Shown: positions 28,601 through 37,695, numbered from the stretch's first letter. The stretch: DNA of 64,000 nt from Paenibacillus kobensis NBRC 15729 (GCF_004000825.1 NZ_BILZ01000003.1:180960-244959), one strand, 5' to 3'. Notes: generated from the sequence alone by a model not told the origin. Program-made: numbers and translations.

Positions 28601-29533
28601 CTAACCCTCCTTCCTGCTGCTCAGCTTAATGCGCGGATCAATGAACGCATAAGCGAGATCCGTCAAGAAGCGTGCCGCCATCAGAATAACTGCATAGAAC
28701 AGCGTCAGGCCCATAATGAGCGTGTAGTCCCGGTTCGTAATGCTGTTGACGAAAAACTTGCCGAGACCGCCGATGCCGAATACTTGCTCTACAACGACCG
28801 AGCCGGTAATGATATTCGCAGTCATCGGTCCGATGTAAGTGACAACCGGCAGAATTGCATTGCGCAGCGCATGCCGCACGAGAATGACGCGGCCGCTCAA
28901 GCCTTTGGCGCGCGCTGTCTTGATATAGTCGGCCGTTAACACTTCGAGCATGCTCGAACGCGTCAGACGGGCGATGAAAGCCGCCGGCAGAACCGCAAGC
29001 GCGATCATCGGCAGCACATAGTCGGTAGGATCGTTCAAGCCCGCAACGTCGAACCAGCGCAGCTTTACGCCTAAGAAGTACTGTAATCCCGCAGCGACGA
29101 CGAAGTTCGGAATCGATACACCGAGCACCGCGAGAAGAATCGTAAACGTGTCGAGAAATTTACGATGATTCAGTGCAGCTATTATACCAAGCAATACACC
29201 CGCCACGATCGATAAAATAATGGCGAAGATGCCAAGTTGAAGGGAATACAAGAAACCGGTTCCAATAATGCTGGCAACAGTTGTGTACTGCTGCTTCATC
29301 GACATCCCCAAGTCGAGATGGAGCAGATTGTTCATATAAGTGAGATACTGCTTCCATATCGGCTCGTTCAAGCCGTATTTCGCTTCCAGCATCTCCTTGA
29401 TCGCCCTCGGAATTTCCTTCTCCGACATGAACGGATTACCAGGAATCGCCTTCATCAGGAAGAATGTTGCCGAGGCCAGTACGAACAGGGACACGAATAT
29501 GAAGAGCAGCTTTTTCAGCACAAAACGTATCAT
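28601..29533 (-). CDS. oppB: Oligopeptide ABC transporter permease OppB
   Basis: 310 residues starting MIRFVLKKLLFIFVSLFVLA. Six membrane helices, a GNPF segment after the first helix, and an EAA loop (IKTARAKGLSGRVILVRH). GGGAGGC lies 9 bases upstream of the chosen start; MGGIANM six codons earlier is possible. It is separated from oppA by 130 bases containing a perfect hairpin. Confidence 0.94.
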   Translation of the reverse strand: MIRFVLKKLLFIFVSLFVLASATFFLMKAIPGNPFMSEKEIPRAIKEMLEAKYGLNEPIWKQYLTYMNNLLHLDLGMSMKQQYTTVASIIGTGFLYSLQLGIFAIILSIVAGVLLGIIAALNHRKFLDTFTILLAVLGVSIPNFVVAAGLQYFLGVKLRWFDVAGLNDPTDYVLPMIALAVLPAAFIARLTRSSMLEVLTADYIKTARAKGLSGRVILVRHALRNAILPVVTYIGPMTANIITGSVVVEQVFGIGGLGKFFVNSITNRDYTLIMGLTLFYAVILMAARFLTDLAYAFIDPRIKLSSRKEG

Positions 29534-29570
29534 GTTGGCAATGCCTCCCATAAATGTTTCCTCAAACAAC

Positions 29571-29603
29571 CACGGGATATATGCTTGTGGCATATATCCC
29601 GTG
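29571..29603 (-). terminator. Hairpin between oppA and oppB
   Basis: CACGGGATATATGC (29571-29584) pairs perfectly with GCATATATCCCGTG (29590-29603), loop of 5. Only a weak T-rich run (GGTTGTTTGAGG) follows on the minus strand, so it may be a partial terminator or an mRNA-stabilising 3' end that gives more oppA than permease. Confidence 0.65.
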
Positions 29604-29663
29604 TCGTTTCGTCATGAACTTGTCGGCGGATTACGTTTGACTGACCGCGATGCTTCGAGGTGA

Positions 29664-31325
29664 TTAGCCTTCGTAGTAGCCGCGCGTATAGTCGATATCG
29701 CCTTTGTAGTCGATGAAGATGCCTTTGAAGCCCGGCTTCTCCAGATAAACGTCGCTGTAGTAGTACAGAGGCACGATTGCGCGTGCGTCCATGAACAGCT
29801 TCTCGGCTTGCTTGAACAGTTCCATCCGCTTCTTCGTATCCTGCTCCGCGTAAGCTTTCGCTACGAGGTCGTCATACTCTTTGCTCGCGTAGCCCGTGTT
29901 GTTGTTGCCGGACTTCGACGTGAACAGGTCGATATACGTCATCGGATCGTTGTAGTCGGCGCCCCAGCCTGCGCGCGCAACTTGATAGTTCAGCTTGTTG
30001 CGGTTCTCGAGGAACACGCCCCACTCTTGGTTCTGAATCTCGACGTCGACGCCGAGGTTTTTGTGCCACATCTCTGCAACTGCTTGTGCTACACGCTTAT
30101 GGTTGTCGCTTGTGTTGAACGTCAGCTTGATCGGATCAAGCTTCGTTACGCCAAGCTCCTGCATGCCTTCTGCAAGCAGCTTCTTCGCTTCTGCAAGGTC
30201 TTCCGTGAAGTAGTCGTCCTTCACTTCCGTACGGTATTCTTCCGTCTCGCCTTTGATACCCGGAGGCACCAGACCGTATGCCGGAATTTCGCCCGCTTTT
30301 GTCACTTTATCCGTAATGTCCTTACGCGTCAGCGCCATCGAGAACGCTTTGCGGATTTTTTCGTTCGTGAAAGGCTTCTCTTTCGTATTCAGCAAGTAGT
30401 AGTACATACTTGCGATACCTTTTTGATAAAACTCATCCTTATTGCTGCCACGCAGAGCTTCGATCTGATCGGCAGGGATCTCGCCTGTCGGTTTGCCTGC
30501 CCAGTCAAGCTCGTCCGTCTTGTACATGTTCAGCTCCGTCAGCGAGTCCGGAACCATGACGAATTGAACGCCTGCAAGCTTCACTTCGTCTTTCGCGTAG
30601 TAGTTGTCGTTCGGTACGAGCTTGATCGACGTGCTCTTCTGCCAATCGGACATTTTGAACGGTCCGTTCGAGATGATCGTCGATGCGCTTGCAGCCCACG
30701 CTTCGTTGTCCTTCACCGATTTGTGAACCGGGAAGTACGTTTGGAACGACATGAGGCTGAGGAAGTAAGGTGTTGCAGAATTCAGCTTCACTTCAAGCGT
30801 CTTGTCATCCTTCGCTTTAACGCCGACTTGGTCAACCGTTGCGCCGCCGCCCGTGTTATACGACTCCGCATTCTCGATATAGTACAGCTGATAAGCATAA
30901 GCCGATGGCTCAGGTTTGAGCTGCGGATCGAGCGCACGCTTCCAAGAGAATTCGAAATCGCCTGCCGTTACCGGATCACCGTTGCTCCATTTTGCGTCGC
31001 GCAGATGGAACGTGTACGTTTTACCATCCTCGCTGATGTCCCATTTCTCCGCGATGCCCGGAACCACTTCGCCCGCTTCGTTCTTACGGGTCAAGCCTTC
31101 GTACAATCCGTTCAACACTGTGAACGATACTTGGTCTTGCGATTGTGCCGGATCCAGCGTTGGCGGTTCCGTGGACAGATTCATGCGGAACACCTTACTC
31201 GTAGCCGTTCCTGCATTGCCCGTATCCGTTGTGCCGTTCTCTTCTTTCTTCGGCGTGCAGCCTACGACGACAAGAATGATCGCCAATACCGCTGCGATGG
31301 TGCTCATGGTGGACTTCAATTTCAT
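29664..31325 (-). CDS. oppA: Oligopeptide-binding lipoprotein OppA
   Basis: A 553-residue extracellular solute-binding protein (family 5). A lipobox LVVVGC gives lipidated Cys at residue 23, so it is tethered to the outer face of the membrane and hands peptides to OppBC. The segment LNGLYEGLTRKNEAGEVVPG and WSNGDPVTAGDFEFSWKRAL are typical. The start MKLKSTMSTIAAVLA was chosen for the lipoprotein signal; GGAGGGTGA lies about 9-11 bases upstream. MWRVKER seven residues earlier is a less likely start. Confidence 0.95.
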   Translation of the reverse strand: MKLKSTMSTIAAVLAIILVVVGCTPKKEENGTTDTGNAGTATSKVFRMNLSTEPPTLDPAQSQDQVSFTVLNGLYEGLTRKNEAGEVVPGIAEKWDISEDGKTYTFHLRDAKWSNGDPVTAGDFEFSWKRALDPQLKPEPSAYAYQLYYIENAESYNTGGGATVDQVGVKAKDDKTLEVKLNSATPYFLSLMSFQTYFPVHKSVKDNEAWAASASTIISNGPFKMSDWQKSTSIKLVPNDNYYAKDEVKLAGVQFVMVPDSLTELNMYKTDELDWAGKPTGEIPADQIEALRGSNKDEFYQKGIASMYYYLLNTKEKPFTNEKIRKAFSMALTRKDITDKVTKAGEIPAYGLVPPGIKGETEEYRTEVKDDYFTEDLAEAKKLLAEGMQELGVTKLDPIKLTFNTSDNHKRVAQAVAEMWHKNLGVDVEIQNQEWGVFLENRNKLNYQVARAGWGADYNDPMTYIDLFTSKSGNNNTGYASKEYDDLVAKAYAEQDTKKRMELFKQAEKLFMDARAIVPLYYYSDVYLEKPGFKGIFIDYKGDIDYTRGYYEG

Positions 31326-31452
31326 TCTTTCTTTCACCCTCCACATTGATCTCTTGTTGCCTTGCTCGATGGTGCGATGCTGCGGACTGCGAATGTTGAA
31401 TGAGAATGCCTGATGTGTGCAGGAACACTCCATATATTTGTGGATATATTTG

Positions 31453-31492
31453 CTATTAATTATTATTAATATTTATGCATAATAATTAATAG
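31453..31492. promoter_or_regulatory. Perfect AT-rich inverted repeat in the oppA leader
   Basis: CTATTAATTATTAT (31453-31466) and ATAATAATTAATAG (31479-31492) are perfect reverse complements with 12 bases between. It lies downstream of the oppA promoter, in the leader. It could be an operator or an RNA hairpin; the sequence does not fit the CodY consensus. Confidence 0.5.
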
Positions 31493-31546
31493 GGAATTAT
31501 TACCTGCGTTATCATACAGGAACTCTTTTATAACCTTGCATCCTAC

Positions 31547-31576
31547 ACTATACAATTAACGAATAAGCATAATCAA
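31547..31576 (-). promoter_or_regulatory. Sigma-A promoter of the opp operon
   Basis: On the minus strand TTGATT (31571-31576) and TATAGT (31547-31552) are 18 bases apart, giving a leader of about 215 bases. The -10 lies inside one arm of a larger inverted repeat (31542-31614). Confidence 0.6.
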
Positions 31577-31696
31577 CGTGTTTTTTATTGTTAATTATTT
31601 ACTGATAGTGTAGGTGAGACGGCGACGACAAGTATGGCGCGGCTTCGCGGCTTCTTTCATGACGTTAGGATATGTAGCCATCGGCTTATATAGCCA

Positions 31697-31756
31697 AAAA
31701 AACCGGCAATCGCACGCAGGAATATGTTTCCTGACTTTTGCAATTACCGGTTTTCT
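31697..31756 (-). terminator. Terminator of the amidohydrolase gene
   Basis: AAAACCGG (31699-31706) pairs with CCGGTTTT (31747-31754); an inner CAGGAA/TTCCTG stem extends it. On the minus strand a run of seven T follows. Confidence 0.7.
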
Positions 31757-31769
31757 TGTGTTTTCCCGT

Positions 31770-33821
31770 CTATTCACGTCTTACCGTCCACTTGTCACCT
31801 TCGCTAATTAGTTTCATGCCCAGATCTGTCAACCATTCCACAGGTACGAACGCACGGTCGCCTGCCGATAGAACATCAGCGGTATTCCCTCCGGCCTTCG
31901 CATAATACCCCCGCTCCAATAGAAGAGTGCCTTCAGCCGGCCGGTGCATCGCCAGTGCCAGCTGGTCGTCCGGTACATCGGCGACGCCTTCAGCGACAGT
32001 ATAGACCTTGGTCACCTTATCCCAGCTCAATTTATAGCCATGAGACGCCAGCGCATTCAAATCAATATAACGCTGCTTGCCATAAAGAAGAAGTGAATAT
32101 TCCGCCGTCTCCCCTTTCCAGCGAAGCTGCCCGCCGTCACTCGCTTGTCCTACTCGCTCGAACCGGCTCCGAACCGGCTCACCGACGTGAATCCGTTTGT
32201 TCAGCTTACCATCGTCGAGGACCGGTTTGCCGGCGATAAACACATATTGAATTCCGCTTGAATATAGGTCGGGGTGCTCCACGGTCGACTTATCAATGAT
32301 CGTATCGTAGTCGAATACGACGAGATCGGCATCCATTCCTTTCTCAACCCGGCCTTTCTTCTTCAACGCCGGAGCTTGCTTCTCCAGCCGCTGCGCGGGC
32401 AGAAGACTCGTCTTCGCAATCGCATCCATTAAGCTGATGACGCCCTTATCGCGTGCATACAGTCCAATTGTTCTAGCGAAGGTGCCGGACGCGCGCGGAT
32501 GATTGTTCAGACCCGGCTCCAGAATTGCATCGCTCCCGATCATCACGTAGGCCGGTTTAATGGACTCCTCAATGTCTTCAGGCGGAATCGCGTAGGCAAC
32601 GGCTAGCTTGCCTTCCTTCTTATATTGAGTGAACGTCTCCTGCGTCAGACGCTCGGTCGATCCCGCCAATTGCAGATCATGATACGTAATCCGGAACCTC
32701 TCCTGCCAGCCCTCATCGAATCTTGCCGAGTTCAAATACGTTCCCCAATAATCGTAAGGATAGATACAGGCGGTTATATCAAGTCCTTCCGCCCGTGCGG
32801 CATCGACCATCGCGAGCGATTGCTTCATCGAGAACGTCCCGCCCGTACTGTTGATATGATCAATATGTACGGCTGCTCCCGTCAGACGGGCGTAACCGAT
32901 CAATTCTTTTAATGCGTCGATATTCGTCCCCGGCTCCTCCATATCCGAATACCGGGCGTGGAAATAAACCGGAACGTTATACTCATGCGCAAGCTCCATA
33001 AGCGGCACAATCTCAGGCGCTTCGATGCCAGGCACATACTCCAGACTGAACGAAATGCCAAGCGCCCCGTCATTCAACGCCTTCTCGGCCTGATCCCTCA
33101 GCTTGCGGATCTGCTCCTCATTCGCCCCGTCATAGCGGCTTATCTTGAACTGATTTCTCGCCTGGGAGTAGAAGAAGCTCGCTCCGAAGTGAAGCGGCGT
33201 CTCGTTGCGCTCATAATACGAATACCACTTATCCGGTGTCGATGTGCCTCCGTGCATCGCAATGTTGCTCGTGACCCCATCCGCGATTTTGTTCCAGACG
33301 CCGAGCGGATTCGGATCATAGGACAAGTTGTCGATGAAGCCCGGTGCGACGACGAGCCCCTTCGCTTCGATCGTCCGCTTGCCGCTCAGCGGCTTGGCCG
33401 TTACGGCTCCGATCTGACCGCCAATAATACCGACGTTCATGACCGCATCGAGCATCGTCTCCGGATTGATTACCCGGCCGCCACGTATGACGATATCATA
33501 TGTACGACTTGTATCGGCCTTGCTTAATTGAGACTCCGCAAATACTGCACCTGTGAGTGCCGTCGCTGACAGAACCTCACCTGTTTCTGAATCCGATTGC
33601 GGCGGTGCGCCATTCCCATTCGCGGAATTCGCTGCGGAATCCGTTCCGCCGCGGGACGAGTTCTGCGTCTGCGCACTCTTCGTCGTCCTGTCTGATCCCG
33701 CATCCCCGCCGCCGTCCCGGTCTCCCCACAACACCCAGGCGACTATAACAACAACCGCCGCCAATCCCGCTGCAACAACATTCATTGTGCGGAATCGGCG
33801 GCGGTGTCTATTTTGCTCCAT
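31770..33821 (-). CDS. N-acyl-D-amino-acid deacylase-like amidohydrolase, membrane anchored, HxH motif missing
   Basis: A 683-residue protein: one membrane helix (about 13-32), a Ser/Asn/Gly-rich linker (40-100), an amidohydrolase domain (about 108-560) and a C-terminal stalk-like domain resembling copper-amine-oxidase N-domains (about 575-683). Relatives cleave N-acyl-D-amino acids. H288 (YFHARYSD), H319/H322 (VHIDHINSTG) and D431 (IGSDA) line up with conserved metal or catalytic residues. The usual PGFIDxHxH motif instead reads PGFIDNLSYD at 161-170, so the first two His ligands are absent; an H190 lies where relatives have a metal-ligand Cys. Activity may be altered. GGGAGGC lies about 9 bases before the ATG. 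Confidence 0.8.
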   Translation of the reverse strand: MEQNRHRRRFRTMNVVAAGLAAVVVIVAWVLWGDRDGGGDAGSDRTTKSAQTQNSSRGGTDSAANSANGNGAPPQSDSETGEVLSATALTGAVFAESQLSKADTSRTYDIVIRGGRVINPETMLDAVMNVGIIGGQIGAVTAKPLSGKRTIEAKGLVVAPGFIDNLSYDPNPLGVWNKIADGVTSNIAMHGGTSTPDKWYSYYERNETPLHFGASFFYSQARNQFKISRYDGANEEQIRKLRDQAEKALNDGALGISFSLEYVPGIEAPEIVPLMELAHEYNVPVYFHARYSDMEEPGTNIDALKELIGYARLTGAAVHIDHINSTGGTFSMKQSLAMVDAARAEGLDITACIYPYDYWGTYLNSARFDEGWQERFRITYHDLQLAGSTERLTQETFTQYKKEGKLAVAYAIPPEDIEESIKPAYVMIGSDAILEPGLNNHPRASGTFARTIGLYARDKGVISLMDAIAKTSLLPAQRLEKQAPALKKKGRVEKGMDADLVVFDYDTIIDKSTVEHPDLYSSGIQYVFIAGKPVLDDGKLNKRIHVGEPVRSRFERVGQASDGGQLRWKGETAEYSLLLYGKQRYIDLNALASHGYKLSWDKVTKVYTVAEGVADVPDDQLALAMHRPAEGTLLLERGYYAKAGGNTADVLSAGDRAFVPVEWLTDLGMKLISEGDKWTVRRE

Positions 33822-33910
33822 GATTGATTTGCCTCCCGTGCAATAAGATAGCGCATCATCCAGAAAATGCTAGCTCCATCGTACTATTCTTATTGCCGGA
33901 TCGCAAATCG

Positions 33911-34339
33911 TCACATGCTGCTCTGCAGTTTCGATTGGCCTGCCCATATATTTTTTTCACAATAGTCGATAATATCGCTTCTTCGGACGATGCCGATAAA
34001 GCGGCTTCGGTCGTCAATGACCGGCACGAAGTTCTGCACCTTCACCAATGAAATCAAGTCCCGGATATCGGCATCGACATGCACGGGATGATTGCTCATC
34101 CGGAGCGGTACGTCCGCCAGACTGATCTTATGCGTCTGATCGAATGACAGATCTTTGTCTTTCATATGCCAGAGCAGATCGCCTTCCGTAACCGTACCGA
34201 CGTACAATCCCTCATTATTCAGAATCGGTACTGCCGTATACCGGTGATGCTCCATACGTTCGAGCGTCTGCCTTAGCGTAGCATTGTGCGGTACAGATAC
34301 GACGTCCTGCTTGGGCAATAAGAAAAATGCAATATTCAA
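33911..34339 (-). CDS. CBS-domain pair protein
   Basis: A 142-residue protein of two CBS motifs (about 10-60 and 75-130), each with a typical AVPILNNEGLYVGTVTEGDLL- or FVPVIDDRSRFIGIVRRSDII-like strand-helix ending. Such stand-alone pairs bind adenine nucleotides or c-di-AMP and regulate partners; GdpP is encoded nearby, but no ligand can be deduced. It uses a TTG start with GGAGGGC about 10 bases upstream. It lies between the LCP gene and the amidohydrolase on the same strand. Confidence 0.85.
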   Translation of the reverse strand: MNIAFFLLPKQDVVSVPHNATLRQTLERMEHHRYTAVPILNNEGLYVGTVTEGDLLWHMKDKDLSFDQTHKISLADVPLRMSNHPVHVDADIRDLISLVKVQNFVPVIDDRSRFIGIVRRSDIIDYCEKNIWAGQSKLQSSM

Positions 34340-34385
34340 GCACTCTCGCCCTCCTTCACGTCACAGTTATGCTGCTTCATCCCTC

Positions 34386-35441
34386 TTACTGATGGCTGGC
34401 CGAGAGCGTCTCGACCGATTTGTCGTTCTCTTGTTCATACTCAGCCGGAAGCGGCAGACTGTTCAGCGGTGTCGCCGGATTAAGCCAGCTTTCGATCAAA
34501 TCGGCCGACGCCGCCACATCATCTTCATCGGCGAAGTAGTACCAGGTGCCTCCCGCAGTAAGGCGATGACCGCTGCCTGTTAGTGTATGACTGTAAATCG
34601 TGCGCGAATCACTTTGCAGCATCGTTTTGGCCAATCCGACCATCATCTCTGGCGTCATGTCAGTACTGAAGTCTTCGCCCATAATGCCGACATACTCCGG
34701 AATGTTGTTCCATTGTCCAACGCCCGAAGCTTTCTTCATGATCGCATCCAGAAAAGCTTGCTGCCGTCCCGTACGGCTTACATCGCCGCCGGCATCCTCG
34801 CGGTAACGGACGTAGTTCAGCGCATCTTGACCATTGTAGGACGGTTGGTTCGCCTTAACCACGAACTTCTCGTGGTCTTTGCCCGAGTTCACAATATCTT
34901 TGCCAATTGGAAGCGCAACACCGCCCATAGCATCGATCAAATTACGGAACCCGCTAAAGTTGATCGTAGCGTAATGGTTAATGGTAGTGCCGAACAAATT
35001 CTCAACTGTCTCGATCGACATCTTCGCTCCGCCGTATGCGAAAGCATGCGTAATCTTGTCGCTCTTGTCCTTGCCGATAATCTCGGTATACGTATCACGC
35101 GGAATCGAGATCAGCAGTACTGCTCTATCCGTCGGACGCACGACAGCGACCATCATCGTATCCGAACGTCCCGTCTCGTTCTCCCGTTGATCGACGCCTA
35201 GCAGCAGCAATGAGAACGGCTTGCTGTTCGACATATCGGTGTAGCTGACATTTTGCGGCTCTCTGCCGTCAAGCGGCTTATACGACTGCTGCAGCTCATT
35301 CTTCACCTTATCCGACAGAAACATGTCAAAGCCCCACAAAGCAAGCGTCGTTCGATTGTAATACCCGAATAAGCCTAACGCCAATACGAATGCCATTATA
35401 CCGGAAATCCATTTGACCTTACGGTTTGATTTTCGTCTCAT
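34386..35441 (-). CDS. LytR-CpsA-Psr (LCP) family cell-wall glycopolymer transferase
   Basis: A 351-residue enzyme with a short cytoplasmic start, one membrane helix (about 12-30) and an extracellular LCP domain containing LLLGVDQRENETGRSDTMM and SIPRDTYTEI, whose Arg and Asp residues bind the pyrophosphate of the lipid donor. The family attaches teichoic acid-type polymers to peptidoglycan. AGGAGAA precedes the start at 35441; nine in-frame codons upstream lack support. Confidence 0.93.
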   Translation of the reverse strand: MRRKSNRKVKWISGIMAFVLALGLFGYYNRTTLALWGFDMFLSDKVKNELQQSYKPLDGREPQNVSYTDMSNSKPFSLLLLGVDQRENETGRSDTMMVAVVRPTDRAVLLISIPRDTYTEIIGKDKSDKITHAFAYGGAKMSIETVENLFGTTINHYATINFSGFRNLIDAMGGVALPIGKDIVNSGKDHEKFVVKANQPSYNGQDALNYVRYREDAGGDVSRTGRQQAFLDAIMKKASGVGQWNNIPEYVGIMGEDFSTDMTPEMMVGLAKTMLQSDSRTIYSHTLTGSGHRLTAGGTWYYFADEDDVAASADLIESWLNPATPLNSLPLPAEYEQENDKSVETLSASHQ

Positions 35442-35630
35442 TATCGATTCTCCTTCTACATCTATCACTCATTAAACTGTTCGCTCCATCATGAAACGCC
35501 CATCATGAAGCAACAGCTTGTATTCTTAATCCGTCATAAGCTGCAATCGACTCTCATATATTGGGCATAACTAGATCCATCACTGACCGTTCATTCCATC
35601 ACCCTGCAAGAAAGAAAGGAGCTGACCGCA

Positions 35631-35984
35631 TTGCTGCCTCCATCCTTCGGACCCGACCGCTCATCTACCGGAATCGATGCCAAAATCGCTGCTATGCTCT
35701 GTTATTTCGGCAGCTTTATAACTGGCTTTCTCTTTCTTGTCCTGGAGAAGAATAGCCGATTCGTGAAGTTTCATGCCATGCAGTCGATTATCGTCTCTGC
35801 AACGCTGATTGTCATCCATTTAATACTGGGCATGATACCTTTAATAGGTTGGTTTGCCGCAGCGCTTCTCGTACCGGCATCCTTTATTCTATGGCTGGCC
35901 CTTATGCTGCTAGCACTTCAGGGCAAATGGGTGAAGCTTCCGATAATCGGTGATTTCGCCGAACAGCAAGCCTATAAATACTAG
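35631..35984 (+). CDS. Small DUF4870/Tic20-like membrane protein
   Basis: A 117-residue protein with three predicted helices (about 20-40, 50-70 and 75-95). The pattern AMLCYFGSFITGFLFLVLEK and FVKFHAMQSI is characteristic of the small DUF4870-like family. Function unknown. It begins with TTG, with AAAGGAG 9 bases upstream, and is divergent from the LCP gene. Confidence 0.8.
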   Translation: MLPPSFGPDRSSTGIDAKIAAMLCYFGSFITGFLFLVLEKNSRFVKFHAMQSIIVSATLIVIHLILGMIPLIGWFAAALLVPASFILWLALMLLALQGKWVKLPIIGDFAEQQAYKY

Positions 35985-36037
35985 ACGATCTAATAGAACA
36001 AATAGTTCGTGGAAAATTTAACAAATGGCATACACAC

Positions 36038-36065
36038 AAAAAACAGCCGGCTGGAAGCCGGCTGT
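36038..36065 (-). terminator. Terminator of the rpsF-ssb-rpsR operon
   Basis: ACAGCCGGCT (36043-36052) and AGCCGGCTGT (36056-36065) form a perfect 10-bp stem with loop GGA; on the minus strand six T follow. Confidence 0.9.
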
Positions 36066-36079
36066 CTCTCTATACGATA

Positions 36080-36358
36080 CTATTCCGTCGTGTACGGAAG
36101 CAAAGCGATTTGACGCGAGCGTTTGATCGCTACCGTCAGAAGACGCTGATACTTCGCGCTCGTACCCGTCACACGGCGTGGCAAAATTTTGCCGCGCTCG
36201 CTGATGAATTTACGGAGCAGATCCGTGTCTTTATAATCGATGTGCTTGATTTTGTTAACTGTGAAGTAGCACACTTTACGACGCTTGTTACGGCCTTTAC
36301 GACCGCCGAATTTACGTTCTGGACGATCTTGTCCTTCTTCGCGTGGCTTGAAGCTCAT
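36080..36358 (-). CDS. rpsR: 30S ribosomal protein S18
   Basis: 92 residues starting [10 protein letters not shown], with the conserved core [16 protein letters not shown] and the C-terminal [12 protein letters not shown]. It forms a heterodimer with S6 on the 30S platform. The start at 36358 has AAGGATGG 8 bases upstream; the earlier ATG at 36370 overlaps the site. Last gene of rpsF-ssb-rpsR. Confidence 0.97.
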   Translation of the reverse strand: MSFKPREEGQDRPERKFGGRKGRNKRRKVCYFTVNKIKHIDYKDTDLLRKFISERGKILPRRVTGTSAKYQRLLTVAIKRSRQIALLPYTTE

Positions 36359-36378
36359 GTTCGAACCCATCCTTTCGA

Positions 36379-36924
36379 TTAAAATGGCAAATCATCTTCC
36401 GAGATATCAATCGGGCGTCCGTCATCAGAGAACGGATCGCGACTATCGTTCCGCTGGTTTTGACCGGACCGGCCTCCGCCATTCGATCCACCGCCGCCGG
36501 CATTGCCGCCGCCGTAACCGCCACCACCGCCGCTATTTCCTCCGCCATAACCGCCGCCGCTGCCGCCGCTATATCCGCCTTCTTCGCGCTGCGCCCCGCC
36601 TTCACGGTTCGACTCCAGGAAACGAACGTTATCCGCAATCACTTCTGTTACATAGACGCGTTTGCCTTCGTTGTTCTCGTAGTTGCGTACTTGGATACGG
36701 CCTTCGACCGCTGCCAGACGCCCTTTGCGAAGATAATTCGCGCACGTCTCGGCAAGCTGCCGCCACGTCACGACCGGTATAAAATCAGCTTCGCGTTCGC
36801 CCCCGCCACTTGTGAATGGCCGGTCGACCGCCAGCGTAAACTGCGTTACTGCGACACCTGCAGGCGTATAGCGCAATTCTGGATCACGCGTCAGTCTGCC
36901 AATCAGAATCACACGGTTCAACAT
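36379..36924 (-). CDS. ssb: Single-stranded DNA-binding protein
   Basis: 181 residues. An OB-fold (1 to about 108, starting [20 protein letters not shown]) binds single-stranded DNA as a tetramer; a Gly/Asn-rich tail (about 115-165) leads to the acidic hydrophobic tip DISEDDLPF that recruits repair and replication proteins. GGGAGG precedes the ATG. Flanked by rpsF and rpsR as in most Bacillota. Confidence 0.97.
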   Translation of the reverse strand: MLNRVILIGRLTRDPELRYTPAGVAVTQFTLAVDRPFTSGGGEREADFIPVVTWRQLAETCANYLRKGRLAAVEGRIQVRNYENNEGKRVYVTEVIADNVRFLESNREGGAQREEGGYSGGSGGGYGGGNSGGGGGYGGGNAGGGGSNGGGRSGQNQRNDSRDPFSDDGRPIDISEDDLPF

Positions 36925-36962
36925 CGTGAATACCTCCCAATCGATCCCATGCGTGTAATCAA

Positions 36963-37250
36963 TTAAGCAACATCTTTAACGATGAGCGTACGGATAACTT
37001 CATCCGCAATCTTCATGACACGATCAAGCTCAACGATAACTTCTACCGGAGCGGAGAAGTGTACGAGAACAAAGATACCGTCACGTTGCTTGTTGATCTC
37101 ATACGCAAGACGGCGCTTGCCGATGATGTCAGTTTTTGCAACTTCACCGCCGCCGTTCGTGATGATTGCGTTGAATTTCTCAACGATGGCTTGAACAGCT
37201 TCTTGTTCCACATCCGAACGAAGGATGTACATCACTTCGTATTTGCGCAT
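36963..37250 (-). CDS. rpsF: 30S ribosomal protein S6
   Basis: 95 residues starting [19 protein letters not shown], with [19 protein letters not shown] in the middle. S6 pairs with S18 on the small subunit. GAGGAGGTGA is an ideal binding site. It is the first gene of the operon and carries a strong promoter and a structured leader. Confidence 0.97.
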   Translation of the reverse strand: MRKYEVMYILRSDVEQEAVQAIVEKFNAIITNGGGEVAKTDIIGKRRLAYEINKQRDGIFVLVHFSAPVEVIVELDRVMKIADEVIRTLIVKDVA

Positions 37251-37320
37251 TTTGATTCACCTCCTCTTGGACTAAACGGCCCCTACTTAAAGGAGCAAGG
37301 AGCGAGCGCTAACTCGCATA
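37251..37320 (-). promoter_or_regulatory. rpsF leader, possible S6:S18 autoregulatory RNA
   Basis: The leader from the promoter to rpsF contains a GCGAG/CTCGC hairpin and a GGGGCCG segment. In many bacteria the S6:S18 complex binds the rpsF leader at a structure with a CCG motif; this stretch is a candidate on position alone, with only partial structural support. Confidence 0.35.
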
Positions 37321-37327
37321 CCATATT

Positions 37328-37356
37328 ACTATACCAAAACAGATTGCCTCTGGCAA
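37328..37356 (-). promoter_or_regulatory. Strong sigma-A promoter of rpsF-ssb-rpsR
   Basis: On the minus strand TTGCCA (37351-37356) and TATAGT (37328-37333) are 17 bases apart, each one mismatch from consensus. Confidence 0.8.
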
Positions 37357-37479
37357 GCGCGGATCCATAGCCGAATTCTGCCTGACATGCGTTCATCATG
37401 GGCGGCGCACACTATTGCAGAAGCGTTCAATTACGTTTGCGCTTCAGACGAATTCGATCATCATACTGGAGGAATCGAT

Positions 37480-37665
37480 ATGGGTGAATGGACATTATTC
37501 TCGCCGGGAGACAAAGCGCCTAACGACGGTACTTACATTGAAGACGGCGTGAACTCGTTCCATATGGGCATTAACAATCCGCAGATGATTAAGATGCACA
37601 AAGGACAACGTTTCCCGGAAACGTCAAACCACGAGCGCAAGTGGAAGAAGATGCCGAAACAGTAA
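37480..37665 (+). CDS. YjzC-like small protein
   Basis: 61 residues starting MGEWTLFSPGDKAPNDGTY, with KGQRFPETSNHERKWKK near the end; the GDKAPN and RFPETSNHxRxW motifs are those of the YjzC family of bacilli. Function unknown. GGAGGAATCGAT precedes the ATG. The frame continues open upstream to give a longer version, which is not supported. Confidence 0.85.
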   Translation: MGEWTLFSPGDKAPNDGTYIEDGVNSFHMGINNPQMIKMHKGQRFPETSNHERKWKKMPKQ

Positions 37666-37695
37666 CAGACACTGTTCCGTAATCTTTTGCTCCTC

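Noticed and set aside
29808..31349. 513-codon plus-strand frame opposite oppA
   Set aside because: Antisense shadow of a conserved lipoprotein gene; Arg/Val-rich and without a start site.
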